Shown here: positions 18,601 to 23,405 of the stretch, one piece after another
Layout of the letters: every line of letters begins with the position of its first letter
How positions within the stretch are numbered: position 1 is the first letter of the stretch
Source: a virus
Length of the DNA: 40,997 nt
Reading direction: 5' to 3' (one strand)
IMG/VR virus record: IMGVR_UViG_3300044715_000358
Location: 1-40,997 of that record
Translations under genes and position numbers: made by a program
The notes under the pieces: generated by a model
What the model was told of the DNA's origin: nothing
Seen by the model: the letters and a program-made list of their open reading frames with translations, nothing else
Database searches by the model: none

Positions 18601-20987
18601 TTCTCAATTTTTACTGGAATTACTTCTCTGTTTTTTCCACTGTAGTCAAAACGAAGCATCTGATTGGAGCGCATTGCTGTCTGTATTGCGTCACGTAGGT
18701 TTTCGTAGTCTTTGTCGTTGGCGTGGTCTGGTTCAAGATAAGCAATTCCGCCATCAAGTTTTGCTCCAGGAGCAACTGTTCCACCGCTTCGGACATTGCT
18801 TATATAGCCAGAAGGAGTTTTCTTCTTGTTCTTCTCAAATTCCCTTTTAAGAACAGCCCACTGTTTATCGGACAAGCTACTAGGAAATGAACCCTTCAAT
18901 ATTTTTTGAACCAATGGGTTGGAACTATCCTTGACGACGTCAAGAATTTCTTTTTTCTCGGCTTCACTTAAACCTGACCCGCCGTACGTTGCTGTGGATT
19001 CTGGGAATCTTCTGCCACCGCCGCTGCCACGTTCATTTCTAATTATTCGGAAACCGTCTCTTGTTGCGTCATAGATGCCATCTCCGTCTTCTTCATCAAA
19101 TGATATTTCCATTTGACCGTCCGACATTATGACGCGCCCAGAAGAAAGACGAGTTTCAGATTGACGTGCTGCTGCTCTTTCTCTTTCAAGTTTTTTGGCT
19201 TGCTCGACGGCTTCTTTTCCTACTGGGTTTGTAGCACTAGCACCTCTTGCCTTATCCATTTCCCGTTGCTTAGCAAGGTCGCGAGCACGTGAAGAATCAT
19301 CTCCGCCAGAAGAAAGTCTTGTAGCCTTCTTTGGAGCTTTAGGGGCTTTAGGTGTCTTTGGAGCATCGATTGAGTTGGGTCCACTTGGTGTTGGGTCCGG
19401 CTGGGACAGAGACATGCCGCGACCGTCTGTAAGGCCTTCACCTACAATGCCGTTATTGTTCCTGTCCGGTGCGGTTTTTGGGTCCCACATCGTTCCGTCG
19501 GCGAGTCTTACTACAGCTCCACGGGAACCAATTCCTCGACCTCTTGATGCGAGGTTAGGATTTCTATCACGCCTATTTTTGCCAATGTTTGGTCTATCTA
19601 CCGCACGGCCAACCATGTTGCCGATACTGCGCAACACACCCTTTGTGGCAATGTCCATTGCGTCAAGGAACTCGTTATCAAGAGACTTAACAACGATGCC
19701 GTCTTCAGTAACAGTTGCATCAACTCTGTAGTAATCAAGAATTGGGTCAATTGCTTGCTTAACTTCAAATGCGTTGTTTATGTCAACGGGGATTATGTAT
19801 GTCGACTTCTCTTCGATAATCTTTTCAAGATTACTGATGACATTGTTGAGCGTAGATATATCAACTTGTTGAGCTGGTATCTGCTGGTTAAAACCTACCC
19901 AGGAAAAGTCATCAAACGAAATCAAAGATTTTCCAGTATCGAACCCGCCGAACTGTTGAGGCATTCCTGGCATTGTTGGGATACTTGACTCTGGAGTTGG
20001 CTGTGTGTTTATCTTCTCTGGCTTACCAAACATGAATTCATTGTTTGCATAGTTGAAAGGAAGTTTATAAGTACTAGAAATTCCATCAGTAGTAATTCTG
20101 TCGAATACAACTATGTTTTCTATTACGGAACGAACAATAATATTTGAACCAGTCCTGTCGACCAATTCTCTTCTAATTGCTACAAGCATTGGGTTTTCCG
20201 GCATTGATGGAACTTCTGGCTTCACGGACTCTCTTGGGGCGGTTGGTTGTGTTGGTTTTGATACAGAAGGCATTCCTGGTCCACCAGATGGCATCACCAT
20301 TGGCATTTGCGCAGGCATGCCCATTGGCATTCCGGGTCCACACTTTTCATCTGTGGTGGACGCAATCGTCTTCAACGCATCTAAAACTGAAGAAAGCTCA
20401 TTTATGTTGAGGCCGTCGATAGATGGTTGTTCGTTTACTAAAACTGTTGATGACTGGTCTTCGGACTTTATTGAAATTGTTCCTGTCAGCTGGTTGGCAC
20501 CATGAAGAACTGGAGAAACTTCGTAAAGCTCAACTTCATACAGAATGTTTGCTTGCATCTGTGGGTCAAACTTGGCATTAATCGTCTTGTAGCCGATTGA
20601 CCATTCTTGTTCTTCGCCAAAAAATGCCACATTTGCAAAAGCCTCGCGGCCCTTTTCTGACTTCAAGTTGAACTGAACGCGGGCATACAAGCCACCAATT
20701 CCGGCAGCCTTCATTTTGTTAGGAAGACGAGGGTCACTTGGCTGAACCTCATACATATCAAGGACTTTACCGATTGGGTCGTTCCAGTTATGACCCCAAA
20801 CAACGCGAGGCTTACGCCTAATTAGGCTCTTGCCAAAAGCTCCAGGGGCGCAAACATCGCCGACTGAGTCCTTGTTACCAATACCTGCGACAAAACATTC
20901 AACGATGCCTTCGGCTTCGTCAAGATTCACCATTCCTTGCGGTGCAGCCTTGTACTGAATGTCGGAATTTTTCTTAGAAGAGGGCAT
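8469..20987 (-). CDS. Giant polyprotein A: prohead protease fused to SF1 helicase, ArdC-like and other modules
   Basis: 4172 residues from ATG 20987, chosen because AAGGAG lies just upstream (20992-20997); an in-frame ATG at 21077 would add 30 residues but has no such site. Order: HK97-type prohead protease (1-175); Pro/Met-rich linker and unknown domain (176-556); then pieces separated by R-[L/F/M]-S-S-G at residues 557, 613, 829, 953, 1042, 1228, 1433, 1566, 1655, 1973, 2050, 2731, 2987, 3502, 3535 and 3788, with variants RLSAG (2793), EFSSG (2787) and RFYSG (2967). Recognised pieces: WYL-like domains (about 763-824 and 1793-1850), duplicated W-(V/I)-D-A-A-E domains (958-1115), UvrD-type helicase (2055-2730), coiled coil (3540-3787) and ArdC-like protein (3793-4172). 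Phage proteases of this family are normally about 200 residues. It follows the portal gene by 99 bases, the usual protease position. Self-cleavage into virion cargo is inferred. Confidence 0.9.
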   Translation of the reverse strand: MPSSKKNSDIQYKAAPQGMVNLDEAEGIVECFVAGIGNKDSVGDVCAPGAFGKSLIRRKPRVVWGHNWNDPIGKVLDMYEVQPSDPRLPNKMKAAGIGGLYARVQFNLKSEKGREAFANVAFFGEEQEWSIGYKTINAKFDPQMQANILYEVELYEVSPVLHGANQLTGTISIKSEDQSSTVLVNEQPSIDGLNINELSSVLDALKTIASTTDEKCGPGMPMGMPAQMPMVMPSGGPGMPSVSKPTQPTAPRESVKPEVPSMPENPMLVAIRRELVDRTGSNIIVRSVIENIVVFDRITTDGISSTYKLPFNYANNEFMFGKPEKINTQPTPESSIPTMPGMPQQFGGFDTGKSLISFDDFSWVGFNQQIPAQQVDISTLNNVISNLEKIIEEKSTYIIPVDINNAFEVKQAIDPILDYYRVDATVTEDGIVVKSLDNEFLDAMDIATKGVLRSIGNMVGRAVDRPNIGKNRRDRNPNLASRGRGIGSRGAVVRLADGTMWDPKTAPDRNNNGIVGEGLTDGRGMSLSQPDPTPSGPNSIDAPKTPKAPKAPKKATRLSSGGDDSSRARDLAKQREMDKARGASATNPVGKEAVEQAKKLERERAAARQSETRLSSGRVIMSDGQMEISFDEEDGDGIYDATRDGFRIIRNERGSGGGRRFPESTATYGGSGLSEAEKKEILDVVKDSSNPLVQKILKGSFPSSLSDKQWAVLKREFEKNKKKTPSGYISNVRSGGTVAPGAKLDGGIAYLEPDHANDKDYENLRDAIQTAMRSNQMLRFDYSGKNREVIPVKIEKNNKTGKWNLTAQDDTGARKLFSLDKITPSSAERLSSGEWTKTDDGIEMDAPDIDGGYLIQGNSKDGFVVTRFADARRNGGQNANEYEHDKVFTSSSAAKKWAERNYKLISEEIGKEDVEIRKADAERSADFADMTPEDAADYAAWMDEETWRDRDPRFSSGEGYWVDAAEKEAGNDPKKLADFLIEQGILEEDHPRVKKLRNRLTADDEFEKTFSMLAEMDAEAEAESRAERRSTQFTAVENPFGRLSSGQRTWIDAAEDEAGDDPRELADFLLARGVIDEEDHPIIKGLRDGRTADDELEKAYEMLAEMDAEDQAEHAAQFKNAASEVSSLTKPTMPDLDGMDEDEAGDALQQANDEILSFADGTENIAREYLGDAEYNKRFGGAVPLIEEMSKNHDGGNYEREIALENALERANGFNLSVAGEMELESNRFSSGIDFDKKGASGLREMRHVERNPLRMDSSAEKAERDAYEKDVAAFIKNNGWFVEVPMYNGDPKWQSEDWYRAREFATNVAKLRFEDNYQNETNQFMQFFDKPGKPSKKDFFAKKGTVDYKSWYMAHTPLLTSEIDSVLNSDLYSDNYKESYMNAIRSFLYVNRPEFGPYGGDDPAYQAWLQQSGLGYGGRYSTSGPKFDEMGRFSSGAKRGSRKDNYINSYENPEDLKEAIFSELIFAGDYEGMTAEDLAYALNVRAESVEPILEQVKKDVGDAREDYDRYLESQPEMTDEDLQAMADDYARAQTVTDKFNNMTPEEAADYAAWMDEETWRDRDPRFSSGRELTDEEKQELGAQFARAQDRRKAELEERGAQFARAQDRRKAKEDRITKFYREMAEQNAMLSEMTPSELADYAEQWNESHAEDSRLSSGGINYYDWMVENGVPRSALDGERFRGRDAYGHSFHDYYAEDAFANIDEAVVEALLSDRTQRTSIQDLAKEAREHGLQLATNRSMQEEFSWAEAVNPKPESLRAEDLVRRPDDLGSNARRVAEAVANNSNGARSAASREDILHFTYDGKQRSVYPESFGTSKKGIAFFRAWDETADDGNGAYRSFNIDKIEGLVSHAIPPYVEIGTMTPEPKWSIADFSIEDWAKINDRFYFRSSEVGRAAFDIETAIQWELEGTGTRAPGSIIDTAERELKRLKQIAFDKHITEMVEKGATSSKFSLDIENAKRYGVKPLNRGNRLSSGGSGRFNIAEARSFDDMSDREQLAVFNGIKDRLSENNPSMVSVLEDGGLNIDGYLADFPQLHPDFSSEESGGERFSSGGFAPPKPKRAARKDEEGLIDGARVMRGNTFIESVVGQYERNRGKLSDAQWAKLAEIVGRGSKPTSAGAPTPKRPSKGPRLEKYSGKPRKIIGIDEVVPYDYPEAEFKPNPEQADAIDAMMTGSDVKVGALAATGKTTTVISFANRLAAQDPSARVLYLVFNRDAKSDAEARGMGDNVSVMTMDGIAFKAMIGAGGSPGLRPGLKTKLYEAGKASMDDSVRSYVGKAAYLGIKGAFIPRDGDAPLELTPTDIYKIVAKGVNAYSISSDEKIGPQHFTGKFNGPLAIPEDSPIMPNVLKYANKMWEDLQQDRDNLKKQGMLGLESNHLTKMWALTKPDVASFGGTDGVNVIMVDEAQDINPVFAKMMKDSKSAQKIYIGDTNQAINAWRGADGSTLDAVEAEYDMPITESYRFGAKIAGIGNRFLTLLGVKERMTGKKTRAGKNGSRVDVPGEVVTEMSVLDATMILCRSNGGAIAATMEVIEEGGGQKKVYGSANFKKDLQNFIDNIEWMQNAEKGEPYWTNSRGERMTSRPEFSADLEGITTYEEFKKEVASADNNRLNMLDGLLEKNSIPGLRNALDNILTRKEDIEKLDPNDYVKIQTAHTSKGLESGKVKIWSDFRKPKFDEELEEWVMPNEQELRLSYVAVTRAEEEIDLGSLDWVFNHTTDADEKPNARSARLSSGRSIARRQGKGKNSRARGQRPWSDEDRQNFADGNRLRAQTIPGKRREGPAAAEFSSGERLSAGGSGFYLDNPPDDDSDKWIDMASDDYRSISDSWRDFPEETDEFLSDFWSSHETWGQNPPSPWEFTAENLSEITDIFENTQRPSAYEPYYKQLRDLEGLPKEDIIKALKQIREDDDDTQMFVEFFNKDVFEVAEEKEAPLGKYVLEALQEWNNLPKWLENSQTDDGYTRPYRFYSGARFAPDGESGSRIQRRLSSGEYFGPPPTGSGKYNSREQVRASLDAFHSDPGTAVIPSDMLGILGSVPKGKESHILNAEVAKKIIANPDMEYSSNNGWPVDAGRLLDFIEVNEEDAIRTLREIGDAQRISSILGIPEKDAQDMLDGKPVYIMAGTAADMLDDLKEGKHYLEAGQLGNEDVTRIWGFDGAPKWVRHSDIATPEYDLDEQGRVNWSKEKWDSLSREQFDAELARGKNPPEPVYESPVERFNSEAIFDNPKWNARSGSFRNPVVDSEFAVAPRAARRSEQLEPTRAPSQARVGEKTVMADKEFAAKWIKRGHSVTASNMMDILGVERDSKNPEPSTEELNRLIEAMNEVSAKVGLTPLSVTRAPTKSDLKKLGISDEFMHALVASGKFKNMKEAMASLGDSRFDSLAAEYDSRMLSDAALLRIKDKMNKEGVPNSVAVLIEAITASFGRKQAWEKRIKEGRVSIKGDMKEDGMISDAKLSELLGRVNDALARSGYPEISQDELFPKDETGGYVDNLSSAVPGAPRMSSGQRFVARTSSSRRADAMNDAAARREGNTSRLSSGESLPFKDENGKLVPSNISQAAKDATPANPGFDREPLIQRKTPHRNLEDVEKALKTRQAISELFTMNRKNTQGFSVYDYQDELVKAGFPLEEIEEMIDSFVRLDSYIDDVERHFEIAREKLDETLEEIEDNLSKIERLKGERADAIKKWGNTEDNYWVQAIDDKIAAAMIKIDKAYQGGIGGEDGRLGTLHPQLEEMMSAMPGWTEGPYGMGDDINRRLLKVEASISKAGGKKKAVPVTGIDFGVPEGTRLSSGKAEEYYQNLTSHLINMIEKSQKDGGKWEAPWHKAGNMPRNASTKNMYSGGNLFALMLAAEEKGYATPHWGGFQQWKKLGGSVKKGEKATAILMPKTMFGDEIDPDTGKKVRKSKGIYFTTAHVFNLDQVEGIDREEFLKLPTDALTPEQRVGKLEDAIKEIGATINTGDGSRAYYSPREDHVVMPPFELFKTPEGYYGTLAHELVHWTGHSSRLDRKNMNQFGSPEYAREELIAEFGSAFLLAMFGLSAEPREDHAHYLANWLQVLRDEPNALQEASTKAQEASKMLITKMKIVLEEMGEIASDAESAAEEAVDVKSLQVFNDPLYEFKDASIEWSKDPLHAPFLIKSLDDEKHSSGLVNRSWERIAETAIFLERLSRNK
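12798..14825 (-). other. SF1 (UvrD/PcrA-type) DNA helicase module of polyprotein A
   Basis: Residues 2055-2730, exactly between RFSSG (2050) and RLSSG (2731). All helicase motifs are present in order: Q motif near P-N-P-E-Q-A-D-A-I; Walker A A-A-T-G-K-T-T-T (GKT from 2188); motif II D-E-A-Q-D (2406-2410); motif III G-D-T-N-Q-A-I-N-A-W-R-G; motif IV E-S-Y-R-F; motif V T-A-H-T-S-K-G-L-E; and motif VI Y-V-A-V-T-R-A-E-E (arginine 2701). A basic N-terminal extension precedes the core. About 675 residues is the normal size of a free helicase. It should unwind DNA using ATP; being cargo of a head polyprotein suggests action on the DNA during packaging or after entry. Confidence 0.92.
15438..15611 (-). 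other. WYL-like domain 2 of polyprotein A
   Basis: Residues about 1793-1850 within the piece 1660-1972. The strands I-L-H-F-T-Y-D-G-K-Q-R-S-V-Y-P, G-I-A-F-F-R-A-W and A-Y-R-S-F-N-I-D-K-I-E follow the WYL layout more closely than copy 1. The flanking sequences are not recognised. Confidence 0.55.
16159..16245 (-). repeat. Tandem 54-base repeat in polyprotein A
   Basis: A 33-base unit at 16159-16191 recurs at 16213-16245 with one change, 54 bases apart. It encodes two copies of G-A-Q-F-A-R-A-Q-D-R-R-K-A, 18 residues apart, within the small piece 1571-1654. Likely a recent tandem duplication in a helical segment. Confidence 0.85.
16282..18173 (-). repeat. 53-base direct repeat at two motif borders (16282-16334 and 18121-18173)
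   Basis: Bases 18121-18173 and 16282-16334 are identical over 53 positions, and the similarity continues beyond. They encode A-A-W-M-D-E-E-T-W-R-D-R-D-P-R-F-S leading into the RFSSG motif, preceded in both copies by an M-T-P-E-(D/E)-A-A-D-Y segment. The near-perfect DNA identity points to a recent duplication or recombination between modules. Confidence 0.85.
17643..18116 (-). repeat. Duplicated W-(V/I)-D-A-A-E domain in polyprotein A
   Basis: Two successive pieces, each starting directly after an R-[L/F]-S-S-G motif (residues about 958-1030 and 1047-1115), share the order W-(V/I)-D-A-A-E-x-E-A-G-x-D-P-x-x-L-A-D-F-L, then (D/E)-E-D-H-P, then T-A-D-D-E-(F/L)-E-K, then M-L-A-E-M-D-A-E. They look like paralogous copies of one small acidic helical protein. 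Function not recognised. Confidence 0.75.
18516..18701 (-). other. WYL-like domain 1 of polyprotein A
   Basis: Residues about 763-824, within the piece 618-828. The strand M-L-R-F-D-Y-S-G-K-N-R-E-V-I-P-V, then a W-N-L-T strand, then A-R-K-L-F-S-L-D-K-I, follows the layout of WYL domains (start ...F-x-Y...R...P, end ...F-x-L-D-R-I). WYL domains sense nucleic acid or nucleotides in bacterial regulators such as PafBC and BrxR. No helix-turn-helix is fused to it here. Confidence 0.5.
20463..20987 (-). other. HK97-family prohead protease module of polyprotein A
   Basis: Residues 1-175. Matches the herpesvirus-assemblin-like U35 fold: a region with G-D-x-x-x-P-G-A-F-G-K-S-L, the histidine block V-V-W-G-H66-N-W-N-D-P-I-G, the serine block E-W-S130-I-G-Y-K, and the closing strand E-L-Y-E-V-S-P-V (153-160). 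These give the expected His and Ser of the catalytic site. Such proteases cut scaffold and capsid precursors inside the prohead. Being at the extreme N-terminus of a 4172-residue chain, it is well placed to cut the rest of it. Confidence 0.93.
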
Positions 20988-20991
20988 GTGG

Positions 20992-20997
20992 CTCCTT
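20992..20997 (-). promoter_or_regulatory. Ribosome binding site deciding the polyprotein A start
   Basis: AAGGAG on the minus strand, four bases before ATG 20987. It is the only strong Shine-Dalgarno sequence near the N-terminus and argues against the upstream in-frame ATG at 21077. Confidence 0.7.
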
Positions 20998-21086
20998 GTG
21001 TATTCTTCGATAATAAACGACAAAGACTGCACTAAACGGTAAGTATTCAGGTTTTTCGCATTGTTTACTAAAACCAAATACTAAAA

Positions 21087-23159
21087 CTATCCTGTGATGT
21101 ACTTCCCGTACATCCACGCCCTGCGAGCTTCTTCTTCGGCAATTTCAGGAATTCTCTTTGCGAGCACGTTTGTGTACAAAGAAACAATGTTTGACCTGAA
21201 GGCTCCAGCTCTCTGGTCTTCGTCAGCGACATTCATGGAAGAAAGCATTAACGAAGTTATTTCATCGGTCAAATCTTGGTTAAGACTTTTTATTCTTGCC
21301 ATTTGAGAATCAACCTGAGCAATAATGTCAGATTCCATGGTGGAGTTTTTTGCAGACTTCTTTCCCATAGGGGAAGAAGCTTTAAACGACTCTTTGACGA
21401 TGGCTGTCACGACCGGCTTGATGTCTTCATCAAACTGTCTATCCCATGTATCCGTTGGGAGAACAGATGGGATGTCTAGGGTTCCGGCAAACAAAGCTTT
21501 CTTAGCTTTTGCTCCACTTGATTTTTCAAGAACAACTCTTTGCTGTCTTTCCAAAACTCTTTCCATGCTTCTGACAAGAATCTCTTCCCATCTTTCCATC
21601 TCTAGTTTTTGAGAATCAAATTCCGTATCGAGGGACTTTGTTTCAAGTTCGGAAGACTCAGCACTTGTTGCACCCATAGGCATAGGTTCTGCGCCCGTCA
21701 TCATGCCGGGAGGCATGCCTGGAATTGGGGACTGAGCCAGTTCCCCGCCAGGAGGAACGGTTGAGCCAACTTCTGCAAGTGCTCCGGCCATTGTGTTTGG
21801 GTCCACAGGTGGTTGTCCGGGCGCTGGAGGCATCCCTGGCATCGCTGGGGCACCAGGTGGCATGCCAGGCATTCCTGGCTGTCCTGGGGCTCCAGGAACT
21901 TGAACCTGGGACGGTTCTTCCATCTTCTTCTTGGTGTTAGAGATTGGGATGAGGTTTGGATTGGCAAGCAACGAGTCAGCCAAATCGCTTTCGGTTTCTT
22001 TACGACCTGAACCAATTCGGTATTCATTGTTGCTGATTAGTCCTGCATTGAACTCATCCATCAAGTAGCGATGACGCTCCTGCTCGTACAGCATCAAAAT
22101 GGGCACTTGGTCCACGTTAAAGTCAACGTAGTTATCTACGTCAAGTTCGTCTAAGGCACGAGACAAAATTTCCAAGTGAGGAAGCATTGTTTCCATCCAA
22201 AAGACTCGAATCTCTTCAGAAGCATTGCTGAAAGTTCTTCCTGCAGCGTTTCCGATTACGGATTCAGGAACACCAAAAGAAGCAAGGATTTCTTCTTTTG
22301 TGAGCTGACGCATTTGGATATAGGCGGCATCTCGTGGGTTGGCCGAAGTGTCAATGTAATCAACACCTTCATCGGAAGAGATTACCGAGGTGTATCCAAC
22401 ACGAGACAAGTTTCCACGGAATCTGCTTCTTAGTTCTTCCTTGTCATCGTCATCTATTTCTCCCTTGAGAACAAGAAGACCACCAGGTCTTCCGTCATTG
22501 AGCAAATAGTTTCTGTTGTAAAGCTTTGCCAAGTTTTCTATTTCAATGGCTACTCCACATGCTTCAAGTGGTGTCAACGATAGATACGGGTCAATTGGGT
22601 GCGGTCTTCTTACCCAGCAAACATCTTCCGGTTTTAGAAAGATTTTGTTTCCAGTTGGCATCTGAACTTCATATCCAGAAACAAACTTTTTTGGGTCAGG
22701 GATTGGCGAAGTTGATTGAGGCGGGAGAAGGTTGAGGCCAATAATGCCCCCGTCTCTACCTCTCACTTTTTCGATAAAAGCACCTCTTGTGCCAAGAAGA
22801 AGCTGAGCAGAAAGTCTGTACCTAAAGATGTAAGAGTTCTCACCAATGTTTGACTTGCTGTTCAAAATGTTAAGCAATGGTACTTTTTTGGCTTCTTTTA
22901 TGGAAAGTATTTCTCCGTGTGGGGAGTTATCTTTTCTGAGAATAATAGGAAGCCTGGCTTGGTTTCCGGCAATGGCATCAATACACCTAGATACCCATGT
23001 GACCTTCTGCATACCCTCTCTGTAGGCGCGCTCAATATCCCATGAGTCCCTGTACGGTTTGCCTGCATATCCAGGGTTTTGTGCTACTGGAGCACCTGGG
23101 CCAATGTCTTTTTGCGCTTGGTTATTTAGCGACTTGTTTGTAGAAGGATTCCACGCCAT
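21087..23159 (-). CDS. Portal protein with long C-terminal extension
   Basis: 690 residues. Residues about 40-430 match the HK97-type portal fold (N-terminal W-V-S-R-C-I-D-A-I-A, central K-P-E-D-V-C-W-V, later R-D-A-A-Y-I-Q-M-R ... E-I-L-A-S-F-G-V-P, and E-I-R-V-F-W). The dodecameric portal is the DNA entry channel and motor dock. Residues about 440-530 are a Pro/Gly/Met-rich linker with many P-G-M-P repeats, and 540-690 form an extra helical domain not usual in this family. ATG 23159 lies eight bases after the stop of a small membrane gene; no strong ribosome site is seen, so coupled translation is likely. Polyprotein A with the protease follows, giving the standard portal-protease order. 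Confidence 0.9.
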   Translation of the reverse strand: MAWNPSTNKSLNNQAQKDIGPGAPVAQNPGYAGKPYRDSWDIERAYREGMQKVTWVSRCIDAIAGNQARLPIILRKDNSPHGEILSIKEAKKVPLLNILNSKSNIGENSYIFRYRLSAQLLLGTRGAFIEKVRGRDGGIIGLNLLPPQSTSPIPDPKKFVSGYEVQMPTGNKIFLKPEDVCWVRRPHPIDPYLSLTPLEACGVAIEIENLAKLYNRNYLLNDGRPGGLLVLKGEIDDDDKEELRSRFRGNLSRVGYTSVISSDEGVDYIDTSANPRDAAYIQMRQLTKEEILASFGVPESVIGNAAGRTFSNASEEIRVFWMETMLPHLEILSRALDELDVDNYVDFNVDQVPILMLYEQERHRYLMDEFNAGLISNNEYRIGSGRKETESDLADSLLANPNLIPISNTKKKMEEPSQVQVPGAPGQPGMPGMPPGAPAMPGMPPAPGQPPVDPNTMAGALAEVGSTVPPGGELAQSPIPGMPPGMMTGAEPMPMGATSAESSELETKSLDTEFDSQKLEMERWEEILVRSMERVLERQQRVVLEKSSGAKAKKALFAGTLDIPSVLPTDTWDRQFDEDIKPVVTAIVKESFKASSPMGKKSAKNSTMESDIIAQVDSQMARIKSLNQDLTDEITSLMLSSMNVADEDQRAGAFRSNIVSLYTNVLAKRIPEIAEEEARRAWMYGKYITG

Positions 23160-23167
23160 ATTTTTTT

Positions 23168-23347
23168 TTACTCACGACCTAATAGAAAACCAAACAAGCC
23201 ACATGTAGCCCCTCCGACCAGTAAACCGGCTGGGGGGTATATAAGTGCTGCACCAATACTAGATAGTATTATAAATGAAACCATGAAAAAATAAGCGAAC
23301 AATGACCTGTTTAGCCTACTTTTGAATCGTGACCACAAAATTTTCAT
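23168..23347 (-). CDS. Small two-helix membrane protein
   Basis: 59 residues. A basic N-terminus (K-I-L-W-S-R-F-K-S-R-L-N-R) is followed by a hydrophobic helix (F-A-Y-F-F-M-V-S-F-I-I-L-S-S-I-G-A-A-L-I), a short P-P turn and a second hydrophobic glycine-rich stretch ending at G-R-E. The charge pattern predicts an N-in hairpin. It ends eight bases before the portal start, so it leads the leftward head operon. No recognisable ribosome site precedes ATG 23347, so the start is provisional. Function unknown; a holin-like or head-membrane role cannot be told apart. Confidence 0.55.
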   Translation of the reverse strand: MKILWSRFKSRLNRSLFAYFFMVSFIILSSIGAALIYPPAGLLVGGATCGLFGFLLGRE

Positions 23348-23405
23348 ATGCTGCCAGACTAGCGCATTAGAGTACCATCAGGTCTAACAAAGCCGGAGAT
23401 TATAA
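23348..23405. promoter_or_regulatory. Divergent intergenic region between head and terminase operons
   Basis: 58 bases separate the leftward small membrane gene and rightward terminase. A GGAG ribosome site (23394-23397) serves the terminase ATG. No convincing sigma70 promoter was found on either strand, although two divergent transcripts must start near here. Confidence 0.3.

Larger units (their letters stand above)
9612..19319 (-). repeat. R-[L/F/M]-S-S-G motif set in polyprotein A
   Basis: Sixteen in-frame copies (3' to 5' on the plus strand): 9612-9626, 10371-10385, 10470-10484 (RMSSG), 12015-12029, 12783-12797, 14826-14840 (RFSSG), 15057-15071, 16011-16025, 16278-16292 (RFSSG), 16677-16691 (RFSSG), 17292-17306 (RFSSG), 17850-17864, 18117-18131 (RFSSG), 18489-18503, 19137-19151 and 19305-19319; variants RLSAG at 12597-12611, EFSSG near 12615-12629 and RFYSG near 12075-12089. 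Spacing is irregular (33 to 681 residues), unlike a structural repeat, and copies fall at domain borders. Arginine, serine and glycine codons vary. The residue before R is often T, N, E, G, P or S; the residue after G is often small or charged. Confidence 0.9.

Noticed and set aside
9612-19319. The repeated motif as a CRISPR array or DNA repeat
   Set aside because: Copies are only 15 bases, irregularly spaced, in one frame and with varying codons.
8469-20987. Intein or sequencing fusion as explanation for the giant ORF
   Set aside because: No intein blocks (such as terminal HN-C/S/T) are seen at the module borders, and a second independent giant ORF uses the same motif.
21077-21079. Upstream ATG for polyprotein A
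   Set aside because: It lacks a ribosome site, while ATG 20987 has AAGGAG; the extra 30 residues do not resemble the protease family.
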